A DNA stretch of 64,000 nucleotides, taken from positions 24,373,706-24,437,705 of the forward strand of contig OX377204.1 of the NCBI GenBank assembly GCA_947396885.1, written 5' to 3'. How positions within the stretch are numbered: the first letter of the stretch is position 1; every line of letters begins with the position of its first letter. The stretch is from Heligmosomoides polygyrus polygyrus (lineage: Eukaryota; Nematoda; Chromadorea; Rhabditida; Heligmosomidae). The notes beneath the pieces were generated by a model. The model did not search any database, had not been told where the DNA came from, and worked only from the letters and a program-made list of their open reading frames with translations. Shown here piece by piece: positions 1-8,430 of the stretch. The translations under genes and the position numbers were made by a program.

Positions 1-245
1 AAAGTAGCATTCTAAAATTTGATATTAGCGTTTTCTAAAATCGTTTGAAAAACGTCCAGCCGCCGAAAACATTCTCTCCCTTTCGACTGTTCCAGGTGGC
101 GAGCAAAATCATTCAAAAGAGCAAAAGCAAAAGATAAGCAACGCGAGGTGGGGATAGGCATATCTTACAAGGAGATTAGACGAGTATCTTTGAGGATTCG
201 TTGACGTGCTGAGGGCTCTGCGAAAAAATTTCTACCTCCAAAACA

Positions 246-528
246 TTAAAGGATTGGGATAAAGGACAGCGTTACTCAATTCCTTTTGTGGAATGTGCCT
301 CTCATTCTACTTCCACGGGATACCATGGAAACGATTTGAAGGCGTAATTGGCGACACAATTCCTTGCGGTGGAGAAGTCAGCGCTATATCCTTTCCAGAC
401 ATGCATGGTACCAATTCACCAACCCCAGAGGGATCGAAGGCCTGATTCCCGAAAAAAAAAGGTTCAGAAACCTGGTAAAGGTGCACGCGACAGCCGGCAC
501 CTTCTCCGACTGCGCAACACGCGCCCCC
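246..528 (-). mobile_element. tRNA-derived SINE (family A), diverged
   Basis: Read on the minus strand, the copy starts with a GCGCAGTCGGAG block that resembles a tRNA A box, followed by a GGTTTCTGAACC stretch where other copies have the B-box-like GGTTCGGATTT. It ends in the family's 3' motif (GAATGNGTGGC...CCTTTATCC). Full copies at 14680-14965 and 44637-44950 align along the same order of blocks. RNA polymerase III promoters of this layout define tRNA-derived SINEs. This copy is diverged and its tRNA-like head is disrupted by an A/G-rich run. Confidence 0.7.
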
Positions 529-630
529 AAAACGCATTATTTCCAAAAATTCAAAACAAATTCACGAAAACTCTAAATATTGTGTCAGTATTTTGTGCCA
601 CACGAGGTTTGTAGGTGGATCTTTATTTGC

Positions 631-666
631 GGCCTGACGTTTCCACTTTCCGTCGTCTTCAGAGGC
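631..666 (-). ncRNA. Degenerate hammerhead-like motif in left arm of PLE-1
   Basis: On the minus strand this is the inverted counterpart of the motif at 1511-1547. CTGAAGA and AAACGTC are kept, but the right strand of helix II reads GTG instead of GTC, and helix I has lost a base pair. It is probably inactive if the right-arm copy is active. Confidence 0.45.
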
Positions 667-867
667 TAAAAGTGGAGCACAGGTTTATGTTTGCGCTCTA
701 CCCCACCAAGCGCCTCAACTACCCTAGACATTTTCGACCCACCCCTAGAATCACCACGGATAGCCCAAACGAAGAAGACGAACTCACGCATACGATCCGC
801 CGCAGGGCTGTAAGTGCACAACTGCAGGATGACGTTGTCTTAGTGAGCATTCCTAACCATAAAACGG

Positions 868-1290
868 CAGCTAGTCCGGAATAGACTCTATGATACGCAG
901 TGCATATCGGAGAATTGCATTGTATGTCCAACTGGAAGACTGGGGGATTGCTCAAAGATCGGGGCAATTTACGTGCTCGAATGCTCAGCCTGCAATGCAA
1001 AATATATAGGGGAAACGGGAAGGGTTCTGGCAGTACGTGTAAAGGAACATCTAGCCAGCAAAAGACGTGGATTACCAAGAAGTCCGCTTGGTAAACATAG
1101 AATTGATGCGCACAACGGGAACGACTTTGAGGTGAAGTGTAGCATTTTGGCCGTTGAAGGAGAAATATCGGCAAGGAAAACGTTAGAGGCCTTCTGGATT
1201 TTTAGTAGAAATCCGATAATGAACAACAGAAATGAGTACCTCTCTGTTACGAGTGACCTCTTGCCGTTTGTACCTCATTGTGAACTGTAA
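868..1290 (+). pseudogene. GIY-YIG endonuclease C-terminal part of a Penelope-like ORF
   Basis: The frame opening at 868 reads through a cysteine cluster (CISENCIVC...DC) and then a GIY-YIG nuclease core: IYVLECSACNAKYIGETGR, with the following arginine in RVLAVRVKEH, a conserved glutamate in KTLEAFWI, and NPIMNN. It stops at 1288-1290. This is the nuclease that nicks target DNA in Penelope-like retroelements. The upstream coding sequence is missing, and a frame change near 865 separates it from the arm. The nuclease residues visible here look intact, but without an RT or a start the segment is a pseudogene. Confidence 0.8.
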
Positions 1291-1510
1291 GTGACCGGTC
1301 GGCGACAGTTCCCATTCAGTGTGTCTCATTCGCCTCTTCTGGTTATTTAACGAGAGCGATCGTCAGCCCTGCGGTGGATCCTATGCGTGAGTTCGTCTTC
1401 TTCGTTTGGGCTATCCGTGGTGATTCTAGGGGTGGGTCGAAAATGTCTAGGGTAGTTGAGGCGTTTGGTAGTAGGGTAGAGCGCAAACATAAACCTGTGC
1501 TCCACTTTTA

Positions 1511-1547
1511 GGCCTCTGAAGACGACGAGAAGTCGAAACGTCAGGCC
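1511..1547 (+). ncRNA. Hammerhead-ribozyme-like motif in right arm of PLE-1
   Basis: The plus strand contains CTGAAGA, a short helix (GAC...GTC), GAAAC, and GTC, in that order, enclosed by GGCCT (1511-1515) and AGGCC (1543-1547), which pair perfectly as helix I. This is the order CUGANGA - helix II - GAAA - NUH of a hammerhead core, with helix III only AC/GU. One extra C lies between CTGAAGA and the helix II stem. Hammerhead motifs are known from terminal repeats of Penelope-like elements. Activity is inferred only. Confidence 0.6.
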
Positions 1548-1651
1548 GCAAATAAAAATCCACCTACAAACCTCGTGTGGCACAAAATACTGATACATAA
1601 GAACTCACCATGCCGAGGTTTCAAGAAGAGAGAAGTTGGGAACTCTAAATA

Positions 1652-2504
1652 ATCTTGCTGATTTCAATAGATTTTTCAGGAACAGTACTAATCGCGAGGG
1701 TGAGACCTGCAGCATTAGAGAACACTAAGGATAAATATGATGAACTCACTGGCAAAGAGGTCCATTAAAAATTCTGCTAAATTTTTAGAAATTTCCATTA
1801 AGTCGTTAAGCCAGATTATAACGAACAATGCCGTTAATTCGTTAAATGCGTTGAATCGTCAACTGTTAAATGTGCACCCCTGTACTCAATGACTCGTGGT
1901 AAGAGACTGATGAGTGCTTATATTAACTTCTCCAGGCAAAGTGTTGTTTCGTAATTTATGTACGGCAGAGGGGTGAACGACGTGACTTCTTTGCGCTAAA
2001 CGTCATCGCTGAATTGATTGGCAGTGCACTCGATAACCGTCTTCACTGACTGTGGTACAGCTGTCTTACAATTTAGGCACAGTCCAGAAATCATGTTAAT
2101 TGGATAAACATGGAAATCCCATCAAATCTGTCAGAGTTTCTTATCACGACACATCTTGTGGTTACAGGATTTATTTTTAAAAAATTTAAATGTAATGTTG
2201 TGTTGGTGAGCATATGAGTATCGAATGGTGCTTATTTCAGCTGAATCCGGTTGGAGTGAACAAAGTTAAGATAGCTTAAAGTGGACCAGTCAAAACCGCC
2301 AGCACTTTCCGGCCAATACAATACATAGATGTAGCCATAATAAGCGCTACATTCAACATGGTTTCGATACACGTAGAGTGGACGCCTTGTTCCACATCAT
2401 TCTAATCAGACTACATGCCTTCATCGATAGGCCACTATAAACGTTCAGTAAACTCGATGTAAAGGATGAGCTGAGTACGATCGTAGATATTCACTCTCCT
2501 TCGG
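1652..2504. other. No feature recognised
   Basis: AT-rich sequence with only short, unremarkable open frames; I see no transposon ends, RNA gene or exon-like signal. Confidence 0.4.
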
Positions 2505-2625
2505 GAATCTGTGCGGCGGGGAGTGGAGGAACAAGTCAGTAGATTCTCTTCCCCACAAAGTTTGGTGCCAATTCGTCTGCTCTGAAAAGATGGGAGGCTT
2601 GGTTGGTTTGGTGGGACGCAAACCA
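2505..2625 (-). mobile_element. SINE family A fragment, strongly diverged
   Basis: Short minus-strand match to the middle of SINE A (blocks equivalent to 'accaaccaagcc...ccatc' and 'gaattggtaccaga'). Neither promoter box nor 3' end is preserved. Confidence 0.4.
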
Positions 2626-2892
2626 TAAATATCAGTGCAAACCATAAACTCGTCGAATCGGCTTACACACACTTTCGACTGCGTTATCGCGCCTACGCAC
2701 AGGATTGATCACACATACAGAAGAGACCTTGCGTGGTCTCCATTTTTCAGTTACTACAGCACGTTTGTTTCGACTTTTAGCCTGTTCGTTACAGCTGCCG
2801 ATCTTTAACTTCTTTCCGTTGCCTGTCATTGTGCGCACTTCCATGTCCTATAAATCATCAAATCGTAATAATTGACACCAAACTTAATGGTT

Positions 2893-3580
2893 CGGCCCGC
2901 GGTAGCGCAGCCGTAGGAGGAGCCGCCTGTCGTGTTCATCCAACTCCAGGTTCCTGGTTCGGATTTCTCACCCAGGCCTAAGAGGTCTTCTATTCCTCTG
3001 TGGCCGGTAGACATTGGATCCGACACTGATTTGGATAATTCGAAAATTGTCATTTTTTCAAACCCGGATAAAAAGAGTATCCCCATATATGCGAATAATA
3101 ACATTTTTGCGAAGCTCTGGATCTTGGAATAATTCAGAAAAAAGTAGCCTTAATTTTATCTTTGGATTTTAAATCGGGTATCCGAATCGGATAGGATATC
3201 AGTTTTCCTATCAAAAATCATTATGTGAATTTGCTTAAAATTCATATACTGAAAATGGCCCCTATCCGAACCGCCCTAGGATCCAAGCTTTTCAAAGATG
3301 CCATTATTCGCACAGCCCTTTTAACCAGGGTTTGGAAAAAATGACGAATCCGAATTATCCGAACGGCGTCCGATCCAGTGTCTATGTAATGGCCGGAGAA
3401 TTGGCACCAGACTTGTTTAGAGAGAGTGAAACACTGAGTTGTATAAAGGCTGGCCACCCAGTTTATTGTAATCGCCAAATACGCATTCAAATTGCTTTCA
3501 CGACATCCCGCAGAAATACAATGCGCGGCACATATCAAAAAGAAAGAATTGACTAACCCCTCCTTAACCCTTTTATCATA
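2893..3580 (+). mobile_element. SINE family A split by a MITE
   Basis: The 5' half (2893-3007) has the A-box-like TAGCGCAG and the B-box-like GGTTCCTGGTTCGGATTT. The 3' half (3390-3580) has the GGCACCAGACTTG, CATCCCGCAGAAAT and GACTAAC blocks, ending in CCTTTTATC-like sequence. The two halves are consecutive parts of one SINE copy and are separated by a 382-bp insertion at 3008-3389. Confidence 0.7.
3008..3389. mobile_element. MITE inserted in a SINE, 30+ bp terminal inverted repeats
   Basis: The left end TAGACATTGGATCCGAC... and the right end ...GTCCGATCCAGTGTCTA are inverted copies over about 34 bp, including GGATAATTCG. The motif TGGCCGG occurs at 3001-3007 and again at 3390-3396, which fits a 7-8 bp target duplication as made by hAT-type transposases. 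There is no coding capacity. The right end has five extra bases (TGTAA) between the repeat and the duplication, so the exact boundary is uncertain. Confidence 0.7.
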
Positions 3581-3589
3581 TAACTTGGT

Positions 3590-3984
3590 GGCTCCCATAT
3601 GTAGAAGGGCTCTAACAATGAAATTGACACTTTTTCCAAAACAGTACTATTTTTGCTTGATATCATAACTCACAATGTGATAGAGGCCACGAGTAGTACT
3701 GCGAAGAGTGGGCGTTTGCTGCCGCATCGATTATGATTCACCAACGGAAAGTGCAGATGGAGTGGGCCAGAGTACGCGCTCCCGAAATGCCACGTAAGCT
3801 TAGCAACGAGCCACCTCTCTTCAGTGCTTGGCTGCTCGCCAAAAGCGAGAGGGTAGAAGGATGTCGAGGCTGTGTAGTCCAGAACAAGTGATCGCCATGC
3901 TTCCTTGCTGTCGCTGGCCGTCTTTGCCGACACGAAATTTGAGTTGCCACGCGTGTATTTTCCTTTTCAATAGTTTGACAGTTT
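3590..3984. other. No feature recognised
   Basis: About 400 bp between a SINE and an RTE relic. The open frames are short and I recognise no protein or repeat. Confidence 0.35.
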
Positions 3985-4815
3985 TTATAATACAACATCG
4001 GACATTGGAGAAGCTGAGCGAATGCTACCGACTTCGATCACATATGTTAATGGAAGCGGTGACCTGCAGCTGAATCTTATAAAGACGATGTTCATCAGAA
4101 ACGGACGAGTTCCTGATGCCCCATTCTTGCTCGATGGAACGAACATCTCCAAATGCTCCAGCTACGTGTATCTGAGTCCCGAAGCCAACATGGCCAACGA
4201 CTCTGCACCAGAGCCGGCAAGACGAAACGAGCGGCTTGGGCAGCATTCAAGAGCGTCGAAGCAGTCGTGAAAAAGACTAATGCTCGGAGTTACACGATTT
4301 ACGCAACTGAGAGAAGAAATCCGGAGTCAGAAACTCTGCTTCATTAGCCATGACGTGAAAAAATTAGGTGGGCCGGCAACGTAATGCATTTTGCAGACAC
4401 CCGCTGGACGAGAGCTGTAACCGACCGCATTCCGCAAAATGTCAGAAGAAAACCAGGGGCCGATTCATCAACGACTTACAGCAATTTAGCAGAGAAAATT
4501 ACAAGCGAAATCCTTGATAGTGTGGCTTATCAAGCGATATGGTGATCGATAAGCCGCGTTATCTGAGTTTTCCGCTGTGAGTTCTCCGTTAGTTTTCAAG
4601 TTATGCAAGTCGTTGATGAATCCGACCTCAGGATGCTCACCAATCATCGCATTGCTGCACGTTCTTCTTTGAATGCCCTTGACAAACGATATGACGCCCT
4701 TCGTGTTCTTCGAGCTAAGAGGATCCATTGGAGAACTCTGGCACGCGGCAGGGAATTTTGGAGACATTCCTGGCGGACGCTCGAGCAAGTGATTATCGAC
4801 ACTGCAGAGTAGATC
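3985..4815 (+). pseudogene. RTE-type non-LTR retrotransposon, 3' end relic (subfamily a)
   Basis: Broken frames carry the C-terminal part of an RTE polyprotein. In order: AEAERML-like (about 4010), LQLNLIKTMFIRNGRV...SSYVYL (4060-4175), RRNERLGQ/AAWAAFKS (4220-4265), an RWAG-like block and TRWTRAVTDRIPQNVRRKPG (4355-4460), and KRYDALRVLRAKRIHW (4685-4730). The same blocks occur in the fuller copy at 44962-48106. Frameshifts and an insertion of about 180-200 bp near 4460-4660 disrupt it. The endonuclease and RT core are absent. Confidence 0.75.
4462..4640. repeat. Imperfect inverted-repeat insertion inside the RTE relic
   Basis: GATTCATCAACGACTTA (about 4463) is repeated inverted as AAGTCGTTGATGAATC (4606-4622). 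GCTTATC/GATAAGC lies near the centre. The segment sits exactly where the RTE C-terminal reading frame is interrupted, so it looks like a small palindromic insertion. Confidence 0.5.
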
Positions 4816-4904
4816 GACATTTTCTCTTATTGCGGATCCTATCTTATCGCCGATATATTCGCGTGGTTTCCACCTCAAGCAGTCAATCCTCAGTAGGGAC
4901 GATA

Positions 4905-5785
4905 ACTTTGACCGAGATATACCATTTTCAGGTCAAACTGGACACTTCACGTCAAATTGGACATTCTTCTAAGATGGCCTATGAACATTGAAATCAAATT
5001 GAACGTCTTCCAAATCGAGACGAGCTTCCTAAGGTTAATCTGAAAACTTTTTAAAATGGCTAGAATAATTTTTTGTTCAAGGAAAACTTAGAATAACTTT
5101 TTTCGATTATTTTTTACTTTAGCTGCCGAATGACTGAAATAATTTTATAAAATTTTTAATTTTTGAGAAAAAAAATATGTTAAGGCGCAGCAAGGAGGCA
5201 ACAATGTTCTGCATCTAAAGACTGGATCGCGCCATATTCTCAAAAAGTTCAAGGCAACGATTATTTGATTGATAGTGTAAATACTGCTTACATGCAGCAA
5301 GAAAGTCAGGATATGTGTGTTTTTCCAACTGTTTGTGTTGCACCGCTTGCAGGTGTGAAACTGCAAGCAAACAGAAATTTTGCTGTCAATCGAATGAAAA
5401 TCGCGAAGTTTCGGACGGGTGCATGACGCGATCTCTGTTTTGGCAATATAAAATGGCCGCCTTCCTGCTCTTCAAAACAAGCTACAATTAAATATTTTTC
5501 CACAATAAATAAAATTTTAATAAAATTCCAAACTATGCGTTCTCTTATTGGGAGGTAAATTAAAACTTCAAAGAAAGTTATACTAGAATTTTTCTTGAAC
5601 AAAAAATTATTCTAACCTTTTTGGAGAGTCTCTAGTTTAATTTAGAAGAAACTCATTCTGATTTGGAAGAGTTCTCTTTGATTTGAAAAGTCTTAGGTTA
5701 GTTTAGAAGAGTGTCCAAATTGACGTGAAAAGTGTCCAATTTGATTTGAAAAGCGTCCAATTCGACCTGAAAATGGTATGCATAT
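4905..5785. mobile_element. Foldback element FB1, copy A (arms of a 21-bp repeat)
   Basis: Each arm is a run of diverged copies of a 21-bp unit (consensus about AAGTGTCCAATTTGATTTGAA). They read one way at 5640-5775 and inverted at 4912-5035. Inside the arms a conserved pair, GAATAATTTTTTGTTCAAGG (5064) and CTTGAACAAAAAATTATTC (5594), is also inverted. The centre holds a GCGCGATC/GATCGCGCC-type block. There is no coding sequence. Related copies are at 10016-12330, 27090-28160 and 56755-57555. Confidence 0.75.
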
Positions 5786-5795
5786 ATGTATCATC

Positions 5796-6322
5796 ATCAG
5801 TTTCAGTAGTCATCTGTCCCGCTTGGTGGCGGGGTCCGCTCTTCTGGTGTGGTGACGCCATTTCTCCCGATCAAATGCTTGATCAGGATGCACACCAGCC
5901 ATCTTTAAATCCAAGTGAAACGTATCTAGCCAACGTTGCTTCGGGCGTTCTCTGGGCCGTTTTCCAGGGACTTCAATGTTCAGACCAATCTTACAGACGG
6001 TGTCGTCGGTAGCGCGAAGCACGTGGCCATACCATCGTAGACGAGCTTCACGCAACCTGTCGGCTATCGTGGCGACACCAAACCTTTGTCGTATGATGTC
6101 GTTGCGAACGGTGTCAAACGCGTTACTCCGGCCGTCCACCTTAGCATCTTCGTCTCCATTACACTGAGGCGGCTTTCAATCTCCATCGTCACGGGCCAGC
6201 ACTCAGCACCATACGTCGCTACTGGGCGGACGACTGTTCTATACACCTTTGATTTGAGGTACTCGGGTATTGCCTTATCGCAGAACACCCCAGTCAGCGA
6301 GCGCCATATACATATGTATGTC
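5796..6322 (-). pseudogene. RTE-type retrotransposon 3' fragment (subfamily b)
   Basis: On the minus strand the frame reads RSLTGVFCDKAIPEYLKSKVYRTVVRPVATYGAECW, then a frame change near 6130, then IRQRFGVATIADRLREARLRWYGHVLRA and RPRERPKQRWLDT, ending in DPATKRDR and a TGATGA tail. These are the C-terminal blocks of the element at 41863-43198. Similar short motifs flank it (ATATATGTAT at 5784 and CATATGTAT at 6313), possibly a target duplication. Only the last 500 bp remain. Confidence 0.75.
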
Positions 6323-6456
6323 ATTGTTAAAAATTCTTACTGGCAGAGCCTTAATTTGCGCTAGCAGTCCCTTGTCGGTTGCTAACTTTAGGACTAGAGG
6401 TTCTACTATCAAAATCAAGGCTCGGCCTTCTAGGAAAGAGGTCAGGCTTTGAATTA
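6323..6456 (+). pseudogene. CR1-like retrotransposon relic, part 1
   Basis: The plus-strand frame gives LLKILTGRALI...FRTRGSTIKIKARPSRKEVR, the C-terminal region seen in the CR1-like relics at 31412-31900 and 37690-38000. It continues on the far side of the mariner insertion as IIFSLRVVLLQSEIINEDL (7737 onward). Confidence 0.6.
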
Positions 6457-7734
6457 TTAGGTTGTAACGAGTCAAATGGCACTGGCTCGCGCCATTTTTT
6501 GGCGCGTCTTTACGCGTTTGATCAAGAACAAACCGTAACATGTGGCATATCATTTAGAAGCGCAAACCTTGCTCTTCCGGAGAGTACCAAATTTTCTATG
6601 TAAAAGTGGGAAAACTTTTTTTATTGATTTTTTTGCAGATGGACAAAAGGGTAATCCGAGGCATTTACTTGTATGAATTCAAGCTGGGCACTACAGCTAA
6701 GGAGGCGGACGAGAAGATCAACGCCGCATCCGGTCAAGGATGTTCCACAATTCGGACGGCGTATCGTTGGTATCAGAAGTTCCGGAATGGAGATGAGAGC
6801 TTGGAAGAGCATGAAGGTCTTGGGAGGCATAGTGATGTTGATGAGGACAAGCTGAGAGATGTGGTAGAGGAGGATCCACACAAAGGTATCAGGGAGATAG
6901 CGAAGGTTCTTGGCGTCAGTCACAACACAGCTGCCCGGCATCTGAAGGAAATTGGAAAGACCAAAAAGCTGGAAAGATGGGTGCCTCACGAGCTGTCTGA
7001 GGAGCAAAGAAACCGACGATATGAGATCTCGTCCGCACTGCTTCTACGGAACGAAACGGACCCATTCCTTGATCGCATCGTAACCTGTGACGAGAAGTGG
7101 ATAATGTACGACAACAGGCGACGATCGGCACAGTGGGTGGACAGCGATGAGAGCACCAAGGTTTTTGCGAAGCCGGAATTGCACCAAAAGAAAGTAATGG
7201 TGACAGTATGGTGGTGTTCGCTGGGAATTATTCACCACAGCTTCCTTCCTCCCGGTGAATCCATCATGGCAGAGAAGTACTGCATTGAAATTGAAGAAAT
7301 GTTGAAAAAGTTGAAGGATATCCGGCCGGCCTTGGTAAACCGAAGGCGAGTTCTCCTTCTGCACGGCAATGCTCGCCCCCATGTAGCACGAATGACGTTG
7401 CAGAAATTGAATGAGCTGAGCATTGAAACTCTACCACATCCTCCGTTTTCTCCCGACCTCTCCCCAACAGACTACCATTTCTTCAAGCATCTTGGCGACT
7501 TCTTGGTAGGGAAAATATTCAAATACCAACAGGATGCCGAAAGTGCCTTCGAAGGTTTCGTCAATTCCAGAACTTCTAATTTTTATGCTACTGGGATAAA
7601 ACGCTTGTGTCACGTTGACAAAGATGTGTAGAATCAGAAGGTTTTTATTTCGATTAATGAACTTGCCTACAAGCCGAGATATTAACTGTTTAATTTTACA
7701 GTGGTTCAGTGCCATTTATTTCGTTACAACCTAA
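6457..7734 (+). mobile_element. mariner transposon, complete length (1278 bp)
   Basis: The ends are TTAGGTTGTAACGA... and ...TCGTTACAACCTAA. The inverted repeats are 28 bp with three mismatches (14 identical, 3 different, 11 identical). TA lies immediately outside both ends (6455-6456 and 7735-7736), the mariner target duplication. A single full-length transposase frame lies inside. The element interrupts a CR1-like relic. Subfamily assignment (for example to the hookworm bandit element) needs an alignment. Confidence 0.93.
6639..7631 (+). CDS. mariner transposase, catalytic residue lost
   Basis: The frame encodes 330 aa from ATG 6639 and is uninterrupted. It has the N-terminal helix-turn-helix region (about residues 1-110), the WVPHEL motif, TCDEKW with the first catalytic Asp, and a C-terminal SPDLSPTDYHFF with the third. 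The second catalytic position, normally Asp in HDNARPH, is Gly here (HGNARPH; codon GGC at 7365-7367). The spacing from this residue to the third Asp is the mariner D34D distance. Mariner transposases cut and paste the element at TA sites. Loss of the second Asp predicts no catalysis, though DNA binding could remain. The start was chosen at the ATG because upstream there is only a T-rich stretch ending TTTGCAG. The length is slightly below the usual ~345 aa. Confidence 0.92.
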   Translation: MDKRVIRGIYLYEFKLGTTAKEADEKINAASGQGCSTIRTAYRWYQKFRNGDESLEEHEGLGRHSDVDEDKLRDVVEEDPHKGIREIAKVLGVSHNTAARHLKEIGKTKKLERWVPHELSEEQRNRRYEISSALLLRNETDPFLDRIVTCDEKWIMYDNRRRSAQWVDSDESTKVFAKPELHQKKVMVTVWWCSLGIIHHSFLPPGESIMAEKYCIEIEEMLKKLKDIRPALVNRRRVLLLHGNARPHVARMTLQKLNELSIETLPHPPFSPDLSPTDYHFFKHLGDFLVGKIFKYQQDAESAFEGFVNSRTSNFYATGIKRLCHVDKDV

Positions 7735-7736
7735 TA

Positions 7737-8033
7737 TTTTCCTTAAGAGTAGTTCTATTGCAGAGTGAAATAATTAACGAGGACTTATCGCACCTGTCAC
7801 TCACACCTTCAAGAGAAGGGGAAGTAAAATTGGTTTGCAGAGGTATGTAGGACACCTATGCGTGTTAGTCTTTCCTTGCAGTTCTAGTTTTATGCCTTTG
7901 TTCTTCACTTTTTCTGTGTCAGTTCATGGTTAGTATATGTTTCCTGAGTTTTGCTATTCTCCTTGTGGTTTTTTTACAACGTGGACTCGGTCTACGTCCA
8001 TGAATAAATAAATAAATATATAAATGTAACGTC
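7737..8033 (+). pseudogene. CR1-like retrotransposon relic, part 2, with (AAAT)n tail
   Basis: Continues the relic interrupted by mariner. The frame runs IIFSLRVVLLQSEIINEDLSHL...REGEVKLVCRGM to a stop at about 7848. An untranslated stretch follows and ends in AATAAATAAATAAATATATAAAT (about 8002-8026 within it), the short-repeat 3' tail typical of CR1-like elements. The last part has no protein support. Confidence 0.5.
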
Positions 8034-8136
8034 CATTCAGAGGCTGGGGATGGCCGGAGAGACGGAAGGACAGACAGACACACAGAAAGACGGGCAGAGC
8101 TCTTTTTAGATAGATGGGGTCATCGATATCTTCGTA

Positions 8137-8430
8137 ATGTTGAAATTCGTGTTGTTTTTAGGACGAATATCGTGTCTTCGCGTCAAAGACACAAGATCGA
8201 CTGATTATGGCCGACATTTGGACTTCGCACCAGAAGTCGATCTTTTGTCGGATTGGAATCCTAGTTGGAAGGGTTCACATCTTAACGATGTCATCGGAGG
8301 TGAACGTATTCAGTTTAGCCATATATCGAAAAAGTGCATAAACGAAATTCAGATGAGATATGTAGAAATGATTGAGAACATTAAAAATTACGGTATTGAG
8401 TTCAAACGTTTGCGAATGATTAAGACGTGA
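8137..8430 (+). other. Unassigned open frame (about 97 codons)
   Basis: An open frame with no family I recognise. Charged residues are frequent toward the end (IENIKNYGIEFKRLRMIKT). No splice sites, homologous repeat or neighbouring exon support it. It may be a relic of an unrecognised element. Confidence 0.15.

Larger units (their letters stand above)
580..1640 (+). mobile_element. Penelope-like element, internally deleted (PLE-1)
   Basis: The 1061-bp element is flanked by an 11-bp direct repeat AACTCTAAATA (569-579 and 1641-1651), read as the target-site duplication. It has inverted arms (587-808 and 1363-1590, about 220 bp each) around a GIY-YIG endonuclease fragment. Penelope-like elements normally encode a reverse transcriptase followed by a GIY-YIG domain between terminal repeats (pLTRs). 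The reverse transcriptase is absent here, so this is a defective copy. The arms match those of the 10388-10937 element. A tail from about 1591 to 1640, present only on the right, has a counterpart at the left end of that second element, so the two copies lie in opposite orientation. Confidence 0.75.

Noticed and set aside
587..1590. LTR retrotransposon reading of the paired repeats
   Set aside because: The repeats are inverted, not direct, and enclose a GIY-YIG nuclease, which fits a Penelope-like element.
4022..4270. Independent small host gene
   Set aside because: The peptide blocks match the C-terminal region of the RTE elements elsewhere in the window.
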